Source: Amyelois transitella (lineage: Eukaryota > Arthropoda > Insecta > Lepidoptera > Pyralidae). From it: a stretch of DNA of 64,000 bases. The stretch lies in the NCBI RefSeq assembly GCF_032362555.1, contig NC_083525.1:4511501-4575500 (forward strand), given 5' to 3'. Of this stretch, positions 55,826 to 64,000 are shown one piece after another. The first letter of the stretch is position 1; every line of letters begins with the position of its first letter. A program made the translations under genes and the position numbers. The notes beneath the pieces are model-generated. The model was given only the letters and a program-made list of their open reading frames with translations. It did no database searches and was not told the DNA's origin.

Positions 55826-56456
55826 GTGCAATACTATCTTGCCGTCGTCGGGTCTTCCCATACTTTTAAGGGAGTCGGAGTAGATTGGTCAGGGCTTTTG
55901 GCCCTCTTCAATGGCATCATCGCTGCCTACGACTGTAGGCAGGTCGATGGGGCGGCCGTGACGGCCTGGGTCTTCACGTCTTCATACACTGGGAGTTGCC
56001 ATCGGCGGCGGCGTCGTCACTGGTCGACGACGTCTGCTGCAAGGCAGCGAGGGGAGAGTTTCAACCGACGGCCCGGAGGGCGGGCGTGGAGCGTCCGCCC
56101 TCTCGAATATCTACGTTCTCCCACTTCAGGTCCCTGAGGATCGTCGAGTTCCTCACGTAGCGCGGGGCTCCGACGACTGCTCTGAGACTTTGGTTCTCTT
56201 GGGCTCTGAGTCTTCTCCTGTTGGTCTCAGAGCAGAATGCGTACCACGCCGGGGCCGCGTACGTGTGGCGGGTTCTGACGTATGTTCCGTAGATCCCGAG
56301 CTTCGTCCTCAGGGGGACGCTGGAGGAGAGAACTTCGTGAAGTCTCCCCCTGGCTGCCTTGGTCGTGAAGCTTGCGCTCGCCTCCTGCCCCTTTTATACC
56401 CTGCCGCCGCGAGCCGCGTCGAGCGCGGCAACCGTTACGCAAAAATAATCCTTATA
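55826..56456 (-). pseudogene. Jockey-like LINE fragment (end of reverse transcriptase ORF)
   Basis: On the - strand a GC-rich block translates (about 56375-56110) to a stretch with VPLRTKLGIYGTYVRTRHTY, then AAPAWYAFCSE, LRAVVGAPRYVRN and STILRDLKWENV. This is the pattern found after the reverse-transcriptase domain of Jockey-clade LINEs (I-Y-x-x-Y-I-R, A-P-W-Y-V-R-N, H-R-D-L). Upstream and downstream frames are broken; no full ORF. The GC content contrasts sharply with surrounding DNA. Confidence 0.7.
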
Positions 56457-56794
56457 GCATGATTCAGTATTTACGCGCGATGGCTTGTTAGGGTATTATT
56501 TTATTTCATGTATAAATTTGGTGTTTCTATACCGATTTAGATGATTCTTTTTTTATTGAATAGGTACTTATATAAATTTTTAAGAATTACGAATGAGTGT
56601 GAGTGTTATTGGTATTATAAACATCAGAGTAAAGAAATATAATCAGAAATCTCCGAACTGCTAAGCTATTAGGAATTACAGGTGTTATTGTGAGTCAACC
56701 ATAAAAGATAGACTTATGCTGTCTTGGGATATTTTTTTAATAATTTTATGTAGAATATTTCCGTTATACATGGTTTTGCTGTATCTTTAACCAT

Positions 56795-57135
56795 TAAGGC
56801 TGCACACGCGACGGAAGCTTAAAAAATCAAGTAACTTCTCCCGTTTTCCCAACATTTCCTTTCACTGCTCTGCTCCTAGTGATTGTAGCGTAATGAAAAG
56901 TATACTATAACCTGCTCAGGAGTATGAAGAATAACTGTACCAAGTTTCGTTAAAATCCGTCAAGTAGTTTTTGTTTCTATAAAGAACATACAGACAGACA
57001 GACAGACAGACAAAAATTTTACTGATTGCATTTTTGGCTTCAGTATCGATCACTGATCACCCCCTGATAGTTATTTTGAAAATATATTCCATGTACAGAA
57101 TTGACCTCTCTACAGATTTATTATAAGTATAGAAG
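56795..57135 (+). mobile_element. LINE 3'-region remnant with CAGA repeat
   Basis: 'caagtttcgttaaaatccgt', 'caagtagtttttgtttctat', (CAGA)n at 56987-57013, 'cagtatcgatcactgatcac', ending 'ttattataagtatagaag'. Confidence 0.65.
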
Positions 57136-57544
57136 ATATAGATAAGCTTTTGCCTGCGAATTACGCTTGGTCCGATTTTTAATGTTCTCCTGGGAATTCA
57201 GGGAAATTATCTTAGTGCTCCATACATTATGGAACATGCATAGGTACATTTCAAAATTATTGCCAATCCTACGAAAACTGACCATATTCTGGGGAGGAAA
57301 AGTATCCTAGATCCATCATAATCGAATTGGTATTTTTTTCGTGTTGATTGAACATATTTTTTATCACGATTTCAGGCCCGGTTTTGATATAAAGTAATTT
57401 TATTTTTCTTTCAATGTATAGAAATTACATTTTTGCAAGCTTATTGAGCGTGATCGAACTGGATAGGTACGTGATAAAAAACAAACCACGGCCATGAACC
57501 AATTTTAGTTTAACCATTACTTTAGTTTAATTTCAAACCGATAC

Positions 57545-57712
57545 TATTATTGTGAAAAATATCGTAAGGAAACTTTCACATTCAGGTAACTGGATGTGTT
57601 AGCATGATCCAATATTGGTTAGGTTTCTCTGCAAAGTTGTGAAGGTCTGCCGGGGACCTTGGGCATAGACGAACGTCTAGAGCTCATGCTCTTCTCTAGA
57701 GGATGATGATGA
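57545..57712 (+). repeat. SINE C copy with GAT tail
   Basis: 'ggaaactttcacattcaggt', 'aactggatgtgttagcatga', 'ggtttctctgcaaagttgtg', ending 'agaggatgatgatgattc'. Confidence 0.65.
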
Positions 57713-58371
57713 TTCAGTATTTTGTCTGGCAAACAGCCAACTTTGCTTATGATAAATAATAATGTAAATTATTAACTAAGCCGAAACTGAAACGAAAATT
57801 ATTAATGAAAAACTAACCTTGTCAACATAGCAACACCAAGAATTACAAATACGTTTTAATTAGTTATTTCACTAAAGTAAACACTAAGCGTTACTCAACA
57901 CTGATTTTAATGAGCGTCTGGGTTTATCTTAACGCAAATTCCTTAACTAATATTCTGATAACTCATTAGTAAGAGTAAATATCAGAAACTTGTCATCATA
58001 TCTCAATGAGAGGAAACGTTGGTTTTAGTTTGCGAACATGTTCGTTCAGATAATTATTTGCCATCGATTCGTGTTCAGTGTAGCTTGATATTACTTCGTT
58101 GTAACTGCTTCTTTATTTAGATGTACGTATAGTCATCATCATCATCATTCTAGGTTATTTATTTCAAAAGATAGAATAAGAAAACATTTTTATATTTTCC
58201 ACTTCACATCATAATACTTAAATTTACTACAGTTTTCAGTTCCATTATGTCCTTTTTGTATTTTCGAAAGAAGTAAGGTGTTTCAAAATAAATCGAATGG
58301 CTTATATTTTTTTCCAGCGGTAACAGTTTTTCAGTAATGGCAAAATGCATTGTGTGCACTTTTGTTTATAA

Positions 58372-58625
58372 GGTAACGAACTTAGTTTGGGGCTAACTCA
58401 ATCTGTGTGATTTGTCGGATATATATCTTCTTCTTCTTCACCATATATTCGCCCACTGTAAGGCCTTTCCAATATCTTTCCACCTAGCTCTATCAAAGGT
58501 TTTCTTGGCCCATGTTATCCGGGCATGTTTTTTTCTGACATCGGACCAGCGGGTTAATGGTCTGCCAGTATTCGCCTTTCCAGCTCTTGGTCGCCATTCC
58601 AGGATGAATTTGCTTCATCGATCGT
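58372..58625 (+). repeat. Metulj-like SINE tail joined to a LINE 3' remnant
   Basis: 58372-58425: 'agtttggggctaactcaatc' and 'tgtgtgatttgtcggatata' (Metulj-like). 58425-58625: 'cttcttcttcaccatatatt', 'aaggcctttccaatatcttt', 'tctgacatcggaccagcg', 'ggtcgccattccaggatgaa', a known style of lepidopteran LINE 3' region. Confidence 0.65.
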
Positions 58626-59282
58626 CTCCACATATATATATTTACTTATTCTGCATATTAATAAATCTTTAATATTATTTATTTTTATTATCTGGTAGAG
58701 AATGCCAAACGGCATTAAGTCCGCCTTTTGTAAACATTTTTTGTGCAATAAAGTTTGAAATTAATAAATAAATAAATATTTTGATTGTCTGCTATATATT
58801 GGTAGATCTTGTATTTTTGATAAATTAAATATGTTTCCAGACACAATTCTATTTTTTTAAACTTTATTGTATCTAAAAATACTACAAGTGGACAATGCGA
58901 TAATGGCATTTTCTGCGAGCCGAATATTAAAAAAAAATGTACATGTAACGCTTAGGTAGGCTAAAGATTCACCTAGCGAGGCTAAAATCCTATGCTTTAG
59001 TTTTTTTATACAATCAATGTCACTGGTTTCCCGCTTTTTTCACTATAACAATAAATAACAACGGCCACATGCAAACGGAAAAAATCGACATCTGTTTATT
59101 ACCCCATCGGTTTTAAACGTGCTGCAATGTATTGAAAAAAGATTTATATGGAGCAGCAGTAAATACTTTTTAATTGTCAGGATTTTTTAAGTACCAGCGA
59201 TACGAATGCTTTATGTGGCGGTGTAATTTCAAAACAATGTGTGTATATATTTGCATTATATAAATTTGAACATACATACAGA

Positions 59283-59446
59283 CATATCATAACACTCATA
59301 TCACGTCTATGTCCCTTACGTGGTAGACGGAGCCAACAATTTTGAAAGGAGTAAAATTTTATAAATTTCGTTTTACACTTTTAATATACATAAAATCACG
59401 CCTCTTTCCCGGAGGGGTAGGCAGAGACTACCTCTTTCCACTTTAA
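59283..59446 (-). repeat. SINE A and SINE B 3' fragments
   Basis: 59283-59345: 'atcacgtctatgtcccttac', 'gtggtagacggagccaacaa'. 59385-59446: 'aaatcacgcctctttcccgg', 'agagactacctctttccact'. Confidence 0.75.
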
Positions 59447-60689
59447 AACACAGAACTTTTAACTTATTTCAAAACTATAATAAACTATATTAATAAACAA
59501 CAAAATCGCACAGAGGCGCGTAGCAGTGCTACGACATCGTAGAAGTGCTACAATATTTTTCTTGAAACATAATTATTTACCTTTATATGTACAGTGAATG
59601 CAGCTTTAGCCTTAAAGGAAAAAAAACTGCATTATAGCAGTATCTAACATGCTACGAATTTTAATTTAGATGAAATTCAGAAAACAAATCATACTTTTCT
59701 TATTTTTTAGTTTTAAGTCCGAAATTTTATAAATCTATTTCGGGGCTGACGTCATCAGTCTTATAAATCTAATAATTTAACGAAATGTCAAAAAGCACTT
59801 TCAAAATGAATACGTAAATCGACATTGATTTAGGTTGGGATGCTCTATTTTATTCAAGAATAATCTTCACCAACCACCGCTTCGTATATGGTTTCTTTCA
59901 TGACGGTAAAATAACTTATTTATGATTCTTAAGTGGGAAATATGGATACAGCCGAAATTGTACTTTATTAACGCAGCGCATTAAATTATATTGCATGACG
60001 TTTTATCTTATTTGTCACTTAATAAAAAGAAAAGATGGCTGTTAATTTGTCTTGCTTTACTTTACGTATTAATTTCTTTAAAGACATCAATATTTTGCTA
60101 TAAAAGTTGCCTTTTATAGGTTGGGTTTACTGGTTGGATAAAAAGTTCTTTTTGTTGCGTCGAATAAATTGTAAAGAATTAGAACCGTTTTGATAATATG
60201 TCGCACCGAGATAGACAAAACCTTTAGGACCAACAAACGCTTCGTTAATTATACAATTACTACAATTTCCACTAGAATCAATCAGCGCACCAGCGCACAA
60301 AACAATTTTTTTTATTATTTTAAACTTAAATAATAAACTTGTTAATGATATTTCGAGGTAAAAATATTCAATCAATTTAGTACAATCCTTGTGTTGTAGG
60401 TGTAGGCTGTACAAAATCAAATGTGATTCTAGTTTCGTATATAACAAACATAACAGCTTATGGTATTGTAAACAGTGGAAAGCACAGACTGAATATTGAT
60501 ATGGTGTACATTATAGTAAGGAGCGAGTGTGCAAACATTTTATGAGGGTAAGGGTGACAAGGCTCGAAGAAAGTTGGGATGAGTCTACGTCTCTTTTATT
60601 AAACAAAACAACAAAGCTTGTTTCTATTGCTTCTCAGAATACCAAGTGTAACATTCGTAAGTTAAAAGGCTCTTGTGATTTTTTTTTGC

Positions 60690-60945
60690 GATGGGCTAAC
60701 ACTATCTGAATCTCGATTCCATCATAAAGCCATCCAGTTGAAGATGGCCTTCGAGATTGTTGGGTATATCTAGCTAGTAGAGTCGGCACTTTAGAATAGG
60801 AGCACTCTTATGGATGTCGTGAAAGGCAACTAAGGGAAAGGCGAATAATTCGGCGATCCTTCTTGTACGCGATGCACTTGCAGCCTATAACTATTTGAAT
60901 CTCAATTCCATCATAAAGCCATATAGCTGAACGTGGCGTTTCAAA
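60690..60945 (+). repeat. Two adjacent SINE A fragments
   Basis: 60690-60780 has 'gatgggctaacactatctga' and 'gaagatggccttcgagattg'. 60785-60945 repeats the order from 'cactttagaataggagcact' to 'tatagctgaacgtggcgttt'. Confidence 0.65.
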
Positions 60946-61514
60946 AACTACCATGCTGTTCGCTAGCAACGAAGAAAAAAAAATCAAATGCCTGCCTCTG
61001 GTCTTCCCATACATATTGTAAAATCAATCAAGGGATAGGCTAATAAACTGAGCTAATGATATGGCGAACGTAGGTTTAGGGCGATTTTGAACTAACCTTT
61101 CACAAAATAGGCTCAAGATTGAAAAAAATCTTGAAAAATTTATACTAATAAAATAAAAACTAATATGGTTACCCTAGCAAATGTCACGATTTGTTAGGAT
61201 ATTTTGGCTCATGTTCGGGTATCTCATTCGTATTATAATAGTTTGCGAATATGTCTCGCGTTCAGCATCGCATTTTGATACATTCCGAAATACTTTATGC
61301 ATATGAAAAGCTTTAGGGAATAAAATACTTTTTTTGTTTGTAAATTCTTTATTGCACATAAAAATAAATATAACAAATTACAAAACAGTCATTGGATTTA
61401 GAGGAATATGCTTCTGAGTTCATCATTCATCAGAGGCATAGGTTTCAGACCAAAGTACCTTGGTTTGAAACCTTTGCCCATGATGAATCCTCACTTTTAT
61501 CACCTATTGTTATA

Positions 61515-61605
61515 TACATAAAATAACCCCGTTTTACTGGAGGAGTAGACATATCTTTTTACTTGCTAAGATCCCTGCATACTTCTTTCGTTTCATCCAA
61601 TAACA
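61515..61605 (-). repeat. SINE B fragment
   Basis: 'tacataaaataaccccgttt', 'ctaagatccctgcatacttc', 'tttcgtttcatcca'. Confidence 0.55.
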
Positions 61606-61944
61606 CTTTTTATGTATGCTGGTTGGTACTCTTGGCTGATCTTTCGCCAGGACGTCCCTGATATGATCAAACTTATATTGATTTGAATTATGAGATTTTC
61701 CGCATTGGGTGAATCCGTAATCCGATCTTATCCTCTTTGAGCCTCAAGACGCATGCCTAGACAGCTTGGCTCTGGAGGTAGTTAAATTGAGAAGGTAATT
61801 TCGTACATATAATTAATTTTGTTGTGATAATTAATTGTGTAGAAGCACACAAAAGTATTATTACTTTTTCCTGTACGGTGTAGAATCAAGTGTTAAGTTT
61901 CAAGACAAACAAAAAGTCACGTATTAAATCTTAATTTCATCGCA

Positions 61945-62030
61945 AAGCTATAGCTTGACGATGAAATTAAGATTCAAATAGTGACAAGTTGCTAGCTCAT
62001 CGGCTAAGTGAAGAATTCCCAGTTACTACT
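61945..62030 (-). repeat. SINE A fragment
   Basis: 'gatgaaattaagattcaaat', 'agtgacaagttgctagctca', 'agtgaagaattcccagt'. A 15-17 base inverted pair around 'tagcttgacgatgaaattaa' lies at its left edge. Confidence 0.6.
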
Positions 62031-64000
62031 ACTCTTTGGTCTTTAGAATTTGTGCTCAACGAAAAGTAACTGTATTTTTCTTCACAACCAAACCATGAAA
62101 AAAACCATGAAAGCATGTAATATTGAGAAAGAGTGTGATATAGTAGCGGGAATGTCATTATCCCACCCTGCCGCTCTGGAATCAGGGAGCAACAAGCGAA
62201 TTACATATGCGATTGAAAGGCACCAAATGGCGAAATGAGGTTGTAGGGTTGCATCTTATAAATGCATAAAAATTTTAAAAATATGTACATGGTTGAATAA
62301 TTTGTGTGATAGCAACAAGAGGCAATGGAGGGGTAATCTTATCACCTATTTGTCAAAATTCATTTTATTAATCAATCTAATCTAGGATTGTTCAGTTTCC
62401 AAAGAGTTCTTTGGAAAGGAGCCCGGGATCCGCCAACGTCTTAGTCATATTTTTACAAAAAGGGACTTCTGTCTGACTGTCTGTCTAAAAAAGGTATTCT
62501 TTGCAGGCAAACATAACCACAGATCAGATCACTAGTTATAATTTGTTTTTCCATACTAAACTTAATTTTATAATCAAAAAATTTGTATTCATTGTGAAGA
62601 AAAAAAAAACACAACACTTACTAGACTGATCATGATTAAACTTTGTACATACCTAGATGAAATAGATATCCAAGAGTACCACAGATTACTTTCGATCCAG
62701 GAAAATCCTTCTTGAGTGAAGCCCAAAGCAGAAGTCAAGTCTTTCCTATTTTGCGGTGTCAAAAGTGAAAATAAGGTGTGTCCCTAGTGACAGCCCTACC
62801 TTGCCATCGGGTCGTTGTAATTGCGAACACGCTCAAGTAATTTAATTCCTTTATCAGAGGAGATCTTATCACACGCGGGGGACTTATCCCGGATGCGAAC
62901 TTGAGACATACTTACTGATTTTTGTGCCACGGGAGCGAAGAATATCTTGTTACTGGTAAATGTAAACACACATATTAAATTCTATTATACTCATCTTTTC
63001 GTTTTTTATTATATGTTTCAGGTACTTTTATATTGTTCTGAAATGACTTGGCGAAAGTTATCTATTGGCAACAGTACTTGGAAATTTTACTGTATTAATC
63101 GGAACTTTCTGTCTTTCGCCAGACATTTTATAATATGGGCGTATTGAGAATATCCTCCTTTCTTGATGTCGGTTAAAAATATGTTCAAAGTAAAAGTAAA
63201 CTAAAATAAAGCGAGTAAGCATATGTAAAGTTTTGATAGGTTTGGTTTTATTTTCAATATCCATTTTGTTCCAGATATTTTTTATGAAAGGAAATTATTT
63301 GCATTATACCATAAGTTTATTCTACTAGATAAATAAGCTATGTAAAATTGTATTAAAAAATAAAATTTTAAAAAGCTTCGCTTAACATTCTAATACAGAT
63401 CTCTCACGGTCTCTACTCACGGCAACAGAGTTAAGAAATCTATTTAATCTAATAAGCAAATATATTATCGAAAGTGTTAAGAATTGGATTTAAGCGACAT
63501 TACATTTGCTGCCTCGGCAATATCTAGATCTTATTGTGTTGGAAGCTTAGGATTTGGCAACGCCTCAACAAATGCTCCAAAGGTATTCCAGGTCAGCCGC
63601 AGCTTAACTATATAGGTATGAAATTCGAATCTTATATTGCTTAATGAAAAGTCTCCTAATGTTTTGTGCTTTTTATGGCAAGGCAATAAAATCTGCTGGT
63701 TTTAGTCATTTTAAACCTAATTGTAAACATAAGTTACATCAGAATAAATACAGTACTATGTTATTCTGATTTATATGGTTACGTCCTGGGCCACTCGCTA
63801 AAGAAGACGTAATCGAAATAGCGTATTATTCTGGAAAAAAAAACACAAGAATATTTTTTACGTCATCGATTTTGTCTCCCACATTAAGTTCGGTCATTAT
63901 AAGCCGTGCCGCAAAATTACTTCACTTTATTGAGCCCATAAAACAAATAGAACCATTATGACGCTGACAGATCCTAAAAATGTCTAATTTTGGACTATTT

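Larger units (their letters stand above)
58626..64000. other. Right-edge gene-poor region
   Basis: SINE fragments only: A at 59283-59345, B at 59385-59446, A at 60690-60945, B at 61515-61605, A at 61945-62030. The short ORF on the - strand at 60127-60447 has no recognisable family. The rest is AT-rich with no gene seen. Confidence 0.5.

Noticed and set aside
56190-56462. + strand ORF in the GC-rich block
   Set aside because: Opposite strand of the LINE fragment, whose reverse-transcriptase-like frame is the meaningful one.
60127-60447. 106-residue - strand ORF with two Cys pairs
   Set aside because: The C-terminal half looks somewhat protein-like (SGNCSNCIINEAF), but no acceptor, start context or family could be supported.

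Overview
The window is AT-rich eukaryotic nuclear DNA with small exons, GT-AG introns and a dense load of short interspersed repeats. The repeat families (SINEs ending in ATGT repeats, Metulj-like SINEs, LINE 3' ends starting 'actagctgtgcccgcgacttcgtc'-like, TTAGG-type tracts) and the protein sequences point to a ditrysian lepidopteran, most likely a moth. I cannot name the species.

Layout, left to right. (1) 1-10.2 kb, + strand: the 3' eight exons of an ABHD18 alpha/beta-hydrolase gene; its 5' exons lie off the left edge. Its introns hold a piggyBac-like MITE and a perfect 37-bp inverted repeat 1.15 kb apart. (2) 12.2-20.9 kb, - strand: a complete 17-exon SART3 gene (U4/U6 recycling factor: HAT repeats, basic linker, two RRMs, C-terminal LSm-binding tail), convergent with ABHD18. 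(3) 22.4-25.3 kb, + strand: a two-exon gene for a 50-residue protein resembling TOM6 of the mitochondrial import pore; its intron holds two copies of a G-rich foldback transposon. (4) Only 33 bp after its stop codon begins a nine-exon N-acetylglucosamine-6-sulfatase (GNS) gene ending at 30.2 kb. (5) 31.5-33.4 kb, - strand: a four-exon secreted trypsin-like serine protease. (6) 36.4-37.9 kb, - strand: a three-exon HscB/HSC20 co-chaperone gene, head-to-head (405 bp) with (7) a single-exon Spt3 (SAGA subunit) gene at 38.3-39.3 kb.

From 39.3 kb to the right edge I find no complete host gene. This 25 kb holds an apparently intact mariner transposon (54.1-55.4 kb), a Jockey-like LINE fragment, several MITEs and hairpins, and many SINE/LINE remnants. 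A possible noncoding first exon (about 44.85-45.12 kb) and a possible first coding exon (about 50.66-50.74 kb) suggest that part of it is the 5' intron of a + strand gene continuing beyond the window.

The genes look like unrelated housekeeping neighbours rather than one pathway: lipid-type hydrolase, snRNP recycling, mitochondrial import, lysosomal heparan/keratan sulfate degradation, secreted proteolysis, Fe-S cluster assembly and transcription co-activation. No new multi-gene system was recognised. The most unusual items are the possible two-gene transcription unit TOM6-like/GNS, the G-rich foldback elements with an 8-bp target duplication, the 37-bp inverted repeat, and several near-perfect hairpins.
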